Shown here in pieces: positions 55,010 through 64,000 of a stretch of DNA of 64,000 nt. A program made the position numbers and the translations under genes. Within the stretch, counting starts at the first letter, position 1; each line of letters starts with the position of its first letter. The notes below the pieces were generated by a model. That model did no database searches. It had not been told where the DNA came from and saw only the letters and a program-made list of their open reading frames with translations. Source of the stretch: Anolis sagrei (taxonomy: Eukaryota; Chordata; Lepidosauria; Squamata; Anolidae); assembly GCF_037176765.1 (NCBI RefSeq), contig NC_090025.1, positions 19,466,545 to 19,530,544 of the forward strand, read 5' to 3'.

Positions 55010-55155
55010 TACTGGGAGTTGTAGTTTGACAAGGTCTGTAGCCTTCTCTGCTAAAGAGTGCTGGTGCCAGACCCAACTACAAATCCCAGGATTCCCTAGC
55101 ATTGAGGCTTGGTAACTAGAATTCTGCATTAATCCTACAGTGTAGATGTGCCCTG
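55010..55155. mobile_element. MITE
   Basis: tactgggagttgtagtttga, tcccaggattccctagcatt, tctgcattaatcctacagtg. Same family as 54,370. It lies in the presumed AFF1 intron 1. Confidence 0.7.
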
Positions 55156-55500
55156 ATTGCTCTTCAAAGTCATCAGATGACAAGATAGCAAAGGCAGCAA
55201 AGAGAGAAAGGGTTTCAACAAGCCTTTGCTTGAGGAGAGTAACAATTTTGGCAGGATGACACAGAAGGTTGTGTAGTAATGGAGTTGGAGGGATGATGGG
55301 TGCTGCAGTATATTTTCATCAGGAACTGTACACTGGCTTGATGCATGAAAATATGCATAGGCTGGTGACAAAGTTTTGTCAAGAGTTGAAAGACCTATGC
55401 CAAAGCTTTTTTTCTCATGTAACTTTTATATTTTCTTGGGATTATGAGCAGTTCTAAATTCAAATCTACCAACTGCTGTTTCCTATTTCTATGTGGGCGT
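55156..55500. other. Presumed AFF1 intron 1, nothing distinctive
   Basis: No element or exon recognised. Confidence 0.45.
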
Positions 55501-55502
55501 AA

Positions 55503-55793
55503 CAATATTCAAGGAGCCCCAAAGGTCACAGGTTCGAATCTGAGGAGTAGCGTGAGCTCCCGCTGTTAGCCCCAGCTTCTGCCAACCTAGCAGTTCGAAA
55601 ACATGCAAATGTGAGTACATCAATAGGTACTTCTCCAGCAGGAAGGTAACGATGCTCCATGCAGTCACGCCGGCCACATGACCTTGGAGGTGTCTATGAA
55701 TAACACCGGTTCTTTGGCTTAGAAATAGAGATGAGCACCAACCCCCAGTCGGACACGACTGGATTTAATGTCAGGGGAAAACCTTTATCCTGT
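55503..55793 (+). mobile_element. Sauria-type SINE, near full length
   Basis: caggttcgaatctgaggagt (B box), gttcgaaaacatgcaaatgt, gccggccacatgaccttgga, and the Bov-B-like end agtcggacacgactggattt, aatgtcaggggaaaacc. Confidence 0.88.
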
Positions 55794-56027
55794 AATAATA
55801 TGCACTGTCCACTTAGGATTTTTTTTGGACATATTACATGTCTATAGCCCTCCAAAATGGAATAGAGCAGATTTATTTTATTCCTGCTGTAAACTACTTC
55901 AAGTGTATATACATTGATGGGGAAAGCATGCACATCAGAGCCATGCTGACCTTTGGGTGGTCATTTCAGCTTTCTAAATGCATGGGATCGTGCAAAGCAA
56001 CCTTTGTTTTGTACCAGTTTTATCATG

Positions 56028-56279
56028 AGAGTTTTGGTTTTTTGTGTCAGAAGCGACTTGAGAAATTGCAGGTTGCTTCTGGTGTGAAGGAATTGACCGT
56101 TTGCAAGGACGTTTCCCAGGGGATGCCTGAATGTTTTACCATCCTGTGGGAGGCTTCTCTCATTTCCCCGCATGAGAAGCTGGAGCTGACAGATGGGAGC
56201 TCACCCCGCTCCCCGGATTCGAGCCATCAGCAGTCCTGCCAGCTCAAGGGTTTAACCCATTGTGCCACTGGGGGTTCCA
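56028..56279 (-). mobile_element. tRNA-derived SINE (Anolis type), reverse
   Basis: tgtgtcagaagcgacttgag, ggttgcttctggtgtgaagg, ending ttaacccattgtgccactgg. Confidence 0.87.
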
Positions 56280-56379
56280 TAATGAGAGTGCCATTGTGAT
56301 TGCTCTAGTCAGGTTCAAAAGAATTTTGAGATATCTTAATATAGTTATTAAAATAATGTACAATCGTATTGAATTGTAT

Positions 56380-56525
56380 GTTGTAAATGCTTTCAGCTGT
56401 TCTGTGGGCTCTATTTCAGAGGAAGGAACTGGCCAAACCACCGCTGACTATTCCTTGCCTAAGAAAACTCAACGAAATACATGGGTTTGTCAGAAGTTGT
56501 CAGAGCAATTGAAGGCACCCCCGGA
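56380..56525 (+). mobile_element. SINE 3' fragment
   Basis: cagaggaaggaactggccaa, actattccttgcctaagaaa, aattgaaggcac. A known style of tetrapod SINE tail. Confidence 0.6.
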
Positions 56526-56539
56526 CACACATTCTGGGT

Positions 56540-56715
56540 GTATCAACACTGTGGATGAATGCAGTTTGACAACACTTTAACTGCCCTGTCTCAATGCTAT
56601 CAATGGAATCCTGGAAGTTGTAGTTTGGTGAGGCACCAGCACTCTTTGGCAGAGAAGGCCGATGTGTAGTTAATCTGAATTCTGGAGTGCATTATATGGC
56701 AGTGCAGATCCACCC
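56540..56715. mobile_element. MITE
   Basis: atgcagtttgacaacacttt, tggaatcctggaagttgtag, ctggagtgcattatatggca. Related in style to 54,370. Confidence 0.6.
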
Positions 56716-56719
56716 AGAG

Positions 56720-57905
56720 AGGAGCAAAGTATTGGCAACCTTCCCCAAAATTGCTTGATATTGAAACTGTTGTGTATGCGTAAAGAAGGTGTTCACATAC
56801 ACATTTTAAAAGGAAATGTTTGAACTGGCCTTAAAAGTAATCTATAGGTGTGGTAATATTGCAATATTGGCTTTGTAAAATGAAGTCTGAATGTCAGTGT
56901 GAGCACAAAATAATCCACTGAATTATAAAATCTAGTTTTGTAAAACTAGAGTTGGGTTTGTTGGTTTGTTATTGTAACATATGGTTTGTCCTGTCATTAT
57001 TTTGAAAGTCAGCTTGAGAAAGCTGAATAGTGATTTCTCCACTAGAGGTGGCTCATTAACCTCTGGCCAAATCCTCAAAATAGTTAGATAATTTTATGTT
57101 TCGATCTTTGAGGTTATAGAGGCAAATACATACAAACATTGAAAGGTTTGAGGAAGAGGAGAGGGTCTATTTAGGAGTTGCTGTTCTTGTGACTGTATAA
57201 CATGTTGCTTGCTGTTGGATCTATTGACCATTTGTTTGAAATACTTTAGGTTGAAGTTTTTGTTTTTTGTTTTTACTCTGGTTCACATGACAGTGATCTG
57301 AAGCCAATGAGAGGAGGTTTCATACAGCTACTGGGTTATGAACTCCTAATTTAAAGGCACAAATCACATGAAAGAGTGACCATCCACAAGGAAAGACTCC
57401 TCACCAGGAAAGCTCTTTGTTGGTAGGACCATCTGAGCATCTTGCAGTTGGGAAGGCTCTCATAACTCAGGATTATAAACCTCTACCCTAAATAGATGAG
57501 GATAGCTTGATTGTGGATGATGGAATGGTAGCTCAGTCTGGAGAACATCAGGTTGGAGAAGCCCGGACTATAGAAATCCAACCAGTGGCTTAGATTTATG
57601 GGAACTGCAGTTTATTCATATCTGGAGGCTCATAGTTGCCATTCCTGCTTTAGATGATGGTACTCTTTGGTGTATGTCTGACTCCATAGCAGAGTTTAAA
57701 AGTCTGGAGGTCCCTCCATCCCCAAGACTCAGGATTTTCTAGAATTGTCTGTAGGCATCTGAGCCAAACCTGCTTGTTTGTGTCATCTGGTCATGGAAAC
57801 TCTGGATTGTCCCCCCAAAAATGATTCTTGCAGTGCTGTCCTCTTTCTATAATGGCAATATCAAAGTTTGCTGTTTGGGGGAAAAAGTTGAATATTTTCA
57901 AGCTA
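56720..57905. other. Presumed AFF1 intron 1, nothing distinctive
   Basis: No exon with convincing splice sites and no element I can name. Confidence 0.45.
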
Positions 57906-57908
57906 TGA

Positions 57909-57941
<33 letters not shown>

Positions 57942-57990
57942 GTGCTTATTTATACACTGCGTTTTCTCTCCAAGGAGTTTCGAAGTGGCT
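57909..57990 (-). mobile_element. (TAT)n tract with L2-like 3' end
   Basis: Eleven ATT units followed by gtgcttatttatacactgcg and tctccaaggagtttcgaagt, a reversed L2-like end. Confidence 0.6.
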
Positions 57991-58100
57991 AAGTGGGTGG
58001 TTGAGTCTGTGGATGTAGGATCTGTGGATACAAAGAACCATATTTGGGCTTTGTTCCATAAGATCTGAATTTGAAGGCCTTCTTTCACATCTGTATAAGA

Positions 58101-58470
58101 CAGTAGTTCCCAACCTTTCTTTGACCAGGGACCACTTAACCAGGGACCACTCTCCAACATTAGTACCAAAAGGGTTACAAATCAGTTTTTGGACAACTTG
58201 AGATTTGGTTTGGTTATTTGGGGTGCTAATTCAGAAAATTGCATGGGATAGGCCACATCAGCTCTACTTTCTGATACAGAACATATGCTACCCAGTAACC
58301 ACGATCTGCTTGCCCAAAGAAAACCATATTTCATAAGCCTGGGCACTATAAGAGGGTTTTGCAAGAGCAGTCACTCTAGTTGCAATGGTGTTGTAACAGT
58401 GAGGTCACAGACCATATTTTAGTTCTTGTGGACCACTGGTGGTCCATGCACCACAGGTTGGGAACCACTG
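58101..58470. mobile_element. hAT element, 370 bp
   Basis: Starts cagtagttcccaacctttct and ends gttgggaaccactg. Flanks GTATAAGA / GTTTAAGG match at 6 of 8 bases. Confidence 0.82.
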
Positions 58471-58474
58471 GTTT

Positions 58475-59165
58475 AAGGAAATACATAGCTCTGCACTCTT
58501 TTTTAAAATTAGAAGAGATGTTACAATTGATTCCTTGCATTCTGCCTGGAGTGATGTACAGTAAATGTCGAGTGTATATCTGCTTTTAAGTTGCACCTTC
58601 CAAACTTTGAGCATTCCACATTCAGGATTTCAGACCCTAAATTCTTACCCCAAATAGATTCAAGTCCAGAGTTATTTTGCAGAATTAATATTATAATCTT
58701 AGTAATGGTTTAGGTTTCTTATGTAGCTGGGACAGCACTGGAAGACTGTTGTTTTTTGTCTGTAACTCGTATTTAAAGGGAAAAAAACCCCTTCATGGTT
58801 ACAAGTTATTCCAGTCCCTGTTGTTTACATTTGTCAACAGACTTATAAATCTCATCAAGGGTATTTCTCCTGCTCCAGTCCCCTATTTCTTGACATTGTA
58901 GACAGAACCATTGTATGTCTTTATGTAAGTACTAAGTTATAATAGCCTCTCGGGATGTCTCAAGGAAGCTGCCCATATTATATGTGTCTGTTTGTGTTTA
59001 TAAGCATTTCTAGCAGCATTACGTGTGAGCTGGAGGCTTGAAGCCTACTGTTGAAAGTAAATGCTGGGTTTCGGAAAACCACTTGAAAGAGAGCAAAACT
59101 TCCTCTGCCTTGCTTTGAAGGAAGCCTTTGGCGTCTTAGACTTTTTAAAAATGTTGAAGACTGTC
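58475..59165. other. Presumed AFF1 intron 1, nothing distinctive
   Basis: No element recognised. Confidence 0.45.
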
Positions 59166-59167
59166 TT

Positions 59168-59200
59168 TGTGTGTGTGTGTGTGTGTGTGTGTGCACGCGC
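59168..59200. repeat. (GT)n microsatellite
   Basis: Twelve GT units followed by gcacgcgc, a potential Z-DNA-prone alternation. Confidence 0.95.
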
Positions 59201-59289
59201 ACCAATAAAGGGAAGGGAGGTAAAAGTAAGGAAAGGACACTATTTCTGAAGCTTTATGTTTCTTTGCATTTATGACAGCAGACCCATCA

Positions 59290-59575
59290 CATTTGGAGTG
59301 ACTAGGAACATAGATCCACCATAAAAGTGCAAAAAAAAAATCGAATTTAAACCCCCTTGTTTTTAGCTAGAATCATATTGGAGAACCTCCAAATGCCTAA
59401 ATAATAATTATTCTCTCTAGGTTCTCTCTGAATTCTCCAGTACATCATTATGGTCAAAGTCCTACTGAAACTGACAATAGAGTCACATTGGAAGACCTAG
59501 AGATTTTTAGAGAGAACATATTAATCTAATTTGGAAATGTCAAACCCGCAAATGTGCAGGGCTGACTGTATTTAT
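59290..59575. mobile_element. MITE-like repeat
   Basis: attggagaacctccaaatgc, tggaagacctagagattttt, aacccgcaaatgtgcagggc. Family of 1,440 and 61,630. Confidence 0.6.
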
Positions 59576-59579
59576 TTTG

Positions 59580-60320
59580 TTGTATTATTTTCCCTCTCCC
59601 TGCTCTTAAACTGTATCTTCACAACAGCCCTGTTACGTGGGTTAGTTTGAGAGATATTCATTGGCTTAAGGTTCTCCTTTGACATATAAGCTTTGTGATG
59701 ACGTAGAGATTTCAGCACACCCATAAAGGCATGTAAGCCCCTGTGTGACTATTGACAATAGCCTTCAGTTAGTAGTTACTAATACAGTTGAATTGACTAG
59801 TGGTTACAGTAGCCCATTCCCTAAGGGACGAAGCTTCAACGCCAGTTTCAGAGGCATTAGGTAGGTCTTATTTTGTTGGGCATTATCATTCATATCCCCA
59901 AATTTATATTATTTTAAAAATGCCACACCCTTCAGTGAACTCAAGAGTCTGCTTATTACTTTGTAACTTTTTACAAAGTAACTGTGTTACTAGTTACTTT
60001 TACACTGTTGCTATTGTTAGATAGTTTTGTGACTGGTTGACGGACTGAACCTGAAGAGTTCTCACCAGTAGTTCTACTTCTTTCTTATCATGGGGCTAAA
60101 TAAATAAATGAAAAGCCATGGGGTTCCAACTGGAATAGTCCTTGTCAAGTAGTTATTTCCTCCTGAGAAATCTGGATTCACGATGACCTCAATAGATTGA
60201 AGAACTTGACCAGATTGATAAAGTGAACTTCAGCAGGGATAAAGGTAGACCAATTCAGTAGGAAAAATACAATTCACAGCAATAGGATGTGGGACACATG
60301 GCTTGGTGGGGCCTTACCAT
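59580..60320. other. Presumed AFF1 intron 1, nothing distinctive
   Basis: No element recognised. Confidence 0.45.
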
Positions 60321-60324
60321 TGGA

Positions 60325-60455
60325 TCCCAAACTTCGGTCCTCCAAATGTTTGGGACTTCAGTACCCAAAATTCCTGACCATTGGGCAAGCTGGCTGGGGC
60401 TTCTTGGAATTGAAGCCCAGAACACCAGGAGGACCAAAGTTTGGTAACAATTGAA
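60325..60455. mobile_element. Foldback MITE (hAT-like)
   Basis: Inverted ends tcccaaacttcggtcctcca / ggaggaccaaagtttggtaa. Confidence 0.75.
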
Positions 60456-60689
60456 GTTGATCATAAACTAAATATGAGTCAACAGTATGATAAGGTAGCA
60501 AGAAAAAGTAAATAAAATCTAGATTGAAAAAACAGCAGTATGGTGGCCAAGGGCCTATTCAATTTGCATAATTATTCTACTTTAATTGCTATGGTTCCAT
60601 GCTGCTTTTAGGGGCCTGTCATATGGCACTGTTGTAACACTATTATTCCACTTTGCAAAGTTGAACCTGCAAATATAGAGGAGCAACTG

Positions 60690-61018
60690 CAATTCTATAG
60701 TGTGAATGAGGCCCAGAATTAATATTATGACTATTCTGCTTTATTCAGGCCCTATCTGGAATATCGTATCATTTAATGTAGAACTTGTATGGAGGAGGGC
60801 AACCAGGACAGCAAAGAATCTGGAGGCCAAGTTTTATGATGAATGGTTGAGGGACCTGGCTACACTTAGCTTCAAGAGAAAACTGAGAGCTGATATGATA
60901 GCAATACACACATTGAATGGCCATCTGCCAGGGGTGGTTTAGCTGTTGTTTCTTGCACTGCCAAGGAATTTTACCAAATGACCCTCTGGTTTCCTTCCAA
61001 TTCTGCCTTTTCATGATT
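60690..61018 (+). mobile_element. CR1 LINE 3' end
   Basis: The sense strand encodes YSGPIWNIVSFN and RRATRTAKNLE, then ends ttccttccaattctgccttt. It lies 115 bp before the AFF1 exon 2 acceptor. Confidence 0.75.
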
Positions 61019-61133
61019 CAGTACTGCAGGGTACAAGATGAGTATTAGAAAAGGCTTTGAAACAAAATGCTTCATGGAGTGTGATTTCTTTTCAAGCAAT
61101 ATCTTTAGTTGATGGCTAACTCTTCTTTTACAG

Positions 61134-61196
61134 ATAAGCTGAGTTACACAGAAGTGTCAAGATGGCTTCCACAAATATATCAACTCAAAAAAACAG
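61134..61196 (+). CDS. AFF1: AFF1 exon 2: 5' UTR end and first 11 codons
   Basis: The acceptor is tcttcttttacag and the donor AACAG|GTAATA. The 63-bp exon contains GTCAAGATGG, a strong Kozak start, with ATG at 61,162. It reads MASTNISTQKN plus AG. Human AFF1 isoforms start MAFTERVNSSGN|SLYNDDRNLLR or MAAQS|SLYNDD, with a Ser codon at the junction, so AG plus T/C here would give MASTNISTQKNS-LYNDD. AFF1 is a scaffold of the super elongation complex, acting with P-TEFb in transcription elongation. The remaining exons would lie beyond the window. The match is positional and short, so moderate confidence. Confidence 0.5.
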
Positions 61197-61199
61197 GTA

Positions 61200-61625
61200 A
61201 TATTTTATTAGCAAGCAAAAGCAACCCTTTGTATGTGTTCACTGACGTTGAATGTCATTTTTACAATCTTTCCTTTTATCTTAAACACACAAGTATCTTT
61301 TAAAGCATGTACTGAATAGCCGCCACAGACTTTATAGTATTTGCAAGAGCAAAACTTTATTTCTGCTTCTTAGTTTTAAACACAGTAGTTGGAACCCATT
61401 TCATATGTTGAAGCAGTGCGTACTAGAGGTGACAGATGGATGGTCCAACTATGACTGTAATTCATTTTCACTTTAGTTTTTGTGTCCCATTTACCCTTTG
61501 AACATTGTATATAATTCACCTTCTTTTCCTTCTATGCATTTGCACATACACGTTTATATGGTTTCTAATCTAACTTCTACTGTGCTATATGCAATATCAC
61601 CTTGACTGTGGCTGGCTTTAGTTCT
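61200..61625. other. Presumed AFF1 intron, nothing distinctive
   Basis: AT-rich sequence after the exon 2 donor. Confidence 0.45.
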
Positions 61626-61629
61626 TGGG

Positions 61630-62945
61630 AATTCAGTTGGTCCTCCACACTCACTGGGATAAGGGGTGCAGGACACTCTCATTGGGAAAAAAAAACACAA
61701 ATTAAAACACTTTTAAAAACTTGAAACAAGGTGTCTCTATGATATAATATTGTGCTAGAGGGCCTAAAGGTGTGCTCTCCCTAGGACTCACTTGGTTCTA
61801 CATTGGAAGTTGACCATAGGGCAGTATTTCTCAACCTTCCTAATGCTGCAACGCACTAATACAGTTCCTGGTGTTGTGGTAACCTCCCAACCATAAAATT
61901 ATTTTCGTTGCTACTTCATAACTATAATTTTGCTACTGTTATGAATCGCAATACAAATATCTGATAAGCAGGATGTATTTTCATTTACTGGGCCAAATTT
62001 GGCACAAATTCACAATATGCCCACATTTGAATATTGGTGGGATTGAGGGGGGATTGATGTTGTCATTTGGGAGTTGTTGCTGGGATTTATAGTTAACTTA
62101 CAATCAAAAAGTATTCTGAACTACACCAATGATGGAATTCAAACTTGGCACACAGAACTCTCATAACCAAGAGAAAATACTGGAAGGATTTGGTGGGCAT
62201 TGATCTTGAGTTTTGGAGCTGTAGTTCATGTACAACCAGAGAGCACTGATGACTCACACAATGATGGATCTGGACCAAACTTGGCATGAATCCTCAATAT
62301 GCCAAAATGTGAACACTGGTGGAATTTGGGGAAAATAGACCTTGACATTTGGGTGTTATAGCTGCTGGGATTTATAGTTTACCTACAATTAAAGAGCATC
62401 CTGAACCCCACCAATGATAGAATTGGGGCCAAACGTCCCACACAGAACCCTCATGCCTTGAGAGGACTCACTGGTGCAAGCCTTCCTTCAGCCTTACATG
62501 CTCTCCCTCGCCCGTGCATGTGCACCATGGTGCTATGTGCTGAGCATGCCTGCTCTCCCCTTCCTGCTTGGAGTCTCAGAAGCAGCCCTCCCCTTGACTG
62601 AGAGGCTGGCCAATCACAGCAGAGGAGGACTTTTGGTGGGAGGATTTGCCATCTGTTTCAAAAAGGAAAATAAAGACAGGTTGAGAGATCTTCAGCCTTC
62701 TCTGCCAAAGGGGTTCCTAAGACTATAGAAATATATGTTTTCTAGTGGTCTTCTGCAACCCCTCTGAATCCTCTTGTGACTCCTGCAGAGGTCCCAACCC
62801 CCAGGTTGAAAAACATTGCTATTGGGGGGGGGGGGGGGGGGTAGAAAGTCCTAGAGATTCCTAGAGAAATGTAATTAATCAAATCAATTAATTATCAAAT
62901 CTGCAAAAGTTAAATCTGAAAATATGGAGTTTGGACTTACAACAA
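61630..62945. mobile_element. MITE-like repeat split by a hAT element
   Basis: The left part (ttggtcctccacactcactg...) and right part (aagtcctagagattcctaga...) belong to the 1,440/59,290 family. 61,831-62,817 is inserted, and a G17 run (62,825-62,841) follows the insertion. Confidence 0.65.
61831..62817 (+). mobile_element. hAT element with ~270 bp extra interior
   Basis: Starts cagtatttctcaaccttcct and ends caggttgaaaaacattg. Modules as in 46,245, but 62,455-62,730 (gaggactcactggtgcaagc through tctgccaaaggggttcct) is absent from the other copies. Flanks CCATAGGG / CTATTGGG match at 6 of 8. Confidence 0.78.
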
Positions 62946-63054
62946 TTGGCCTTGTTTGTGTAAATGACTTTGATTTATTTGATAAAGCAATTCTGAAAGA
63001 CAGTGCTCAACCAGCCATGTAGGAGGGGAAAGGGAAACTTCCTGTCAGTACTAT

Positions 63055-63320
63055 AACGCTGTTGTTGTTTTTGTTGTTGTTGTTGCTGTTGCTGTTGCTA
63101 TGTGTATTCAAATTGTTTTCAAATTATGACAACAGTAAAGTGATCCTACCATAAGGTTTTCATGGCAAGATTTGTTCAAAGGGGGCTTGCCTTTGGCTTC
63201 TTCTGAGGCTGAAAGAGTGTGACATGCCCAAGGTTACCCAGAGGATTTCCATGGCCTAATGTGGATTTGAACCCTAATCTCCAGTATCATAGCTAAACCA
63301 TTAGACTATTCTAGCTCTCC
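63055..63320 (-). mobile_element. tRNA-SINE, reverse, with (TTG)n tail
   Basis: gttgttgttgctgttgctgt, aaggttttcatggcaagatt, atttgaaccctaatctccag (B box complement). Confidence 0.82.
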
Positions 63321-63655
63321 CATAGTGTCATTCCTTTTCCACTAAAACATAAACGGAGCTACTTTTGAGGCATCTCTCCCAAATAAAAAGTGCTCTAAGT
63401 AACTTACATAAAAACGATTAGTATTTCATTTCAGTTAATCCTTCTACATCCCGCAATGTTGTCTGGGCACTTATTCAAGGAATGTATTGCTGCACCTGGT
63501 GTCTGATTATAAAAGAAAAGCAGAACTGGGCTGCCATAAGCATATCACTGATAGTGTACTATGATCTCACATTTTAGGTTAATTTGGAGTAAGAAGAAAC
63601 CGTATGGTACATTAGAGATTACAACTCTCAGAATTCCATCGAAGTATAACTCCCC
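63321..63655. other. Presumed AFF1 intron, nothing distinctive
   Basis: Short MITE-like text near 63,615 (attacaactctcagaattcc). No exon seen. Confidence 0.45.
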
Positions 63656-63657
63656 TT

Positions 63658-63917
63658 TTTCCATGTCAGGAGAAATTTGAGAAATTGCAAATTGCTTCTG
63701 GTGTGAGAGAAGTAGCCGTCTGCAAGGGCATTGCCTAGGGGGCGCCCGGATATTTTGATGTTTTACCATCCTTATGGGAGGCTTCTCTCATGTCCCTGCA
63801 TGGGGAGCTGGAGCTAACAGAGGGAGCTTAACCCACTCTCCCTGGAGTTGAACCACTGACCTGTTGGTCAGCAGTCCTACCGGCACAAGTGTTTAACCCA
63901 TTGCACCACCGGGAGCT
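63658..63917 (-). mobile_element. tRNA-derived SINE (Anolis type), reverse
   Basis: ccatgtcaggagaaatttga, attgcttctggtgtgagaga, ending ttaacccattgcaccaccgg. Confidence 0.88.
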
Positions 63918-64000
63918 ATAACTCCCATGATTCCATAACATTCAGCATAGCAGATAAAGTGATGTCAAACTGCATTAAATTTACAGTGTGGATGCATCCT
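63918..64000. mobile_element. MITE, cut by the window end
   Basis: actcccatgattccataaca, gtcaaactgcattaaattta, cagtgtggatgcatcc. Confidence 0.65.

Noticed and set aside
54646-55029. 127-codon frame starting MAEEAGPVLVDQP
   Set aside because: It runs through the promoter boxes and across a strong donor at 54,868. The ATG lies upstream of the likely transcription start and has poor context.

Overview
The window is vertebrate nuclear DNA, almost certainly from a squamate reptile and most likely an iguanian lizard. The coding exons are reptile-like orthologues of human genes. The repeats are the typical lizard mix: L2 and CR1 LINE ends, tRNA-derived SINEs of the Anolis type, Sauria-type SINEs whose 3' end resembles Bov-B, and many short hAT and pogo/Tigger-type DNA transposons. 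No organism label was given, so this rests on repeat style and protein similarity recalled from memory.

Region 1 (1-33,330, plus strand) is the 3' half of PTPN13 (FAP-1/PTP-BL), a large non-receptor tyrosine phosphatase. I place 25 exons with matching reading phases. They encode about 1,297 residues, corresponding to roughly the last 1,300 of about 2,485 residues in the human protein: the linker after PDZ1, then PDZ2 to PDZ5, an acidic linker and the catalytic domain with stop codon, followed by an 850-bp 3' UTR ending at an AATAAA signal. Three splicing points stand out. The alternative PDZ2 donor that adds the five residues VLFDK in mammals is present. Two introns use GC instead of GT donors. 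One donor in the phosphatase domain lies at the edge of, or inside, an L2-type repeat end.

Region 2 (33.3-54.6 kb) is repeat-rich intergenic DNA that holds two minus-strand exons (35,848-35,990 and 38,189-38,346). Their joined product matches my recollection of the C-terminal half of human C4orf36. Upstream exons of that gene were not found.

Region 3 (54.6-64 kb, plus strand) starts with a GC-rich promoter-like island and a probable non-coding first exon with a good donor (to 54,867). It is followed by an exon at 61,134-61,196 carrying a strong Kozak ATG and 11 and two-thirds codons that would splice to the SLYNDD-type start of AFF1. The inferred order PTPN13(+), C4orf36(-), AFF1(+) matches human chromosome 4, except that I see no SLC10A6 between PTPN13 and C4orf36.

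The rest is a dense record of transposition. Several hAT copies have exact 8-bp target duplications. There are nested insertions, two large inverted repeats (2,695-3,105 and about 46,953-47,203), and a 7-copy, 71-bp minisatellite that looks grown from the tRNA-like head of a SINE. I saw no virus-like or LTR element that I could support, and no undescribed gene system. The most useful observations concern splicing.
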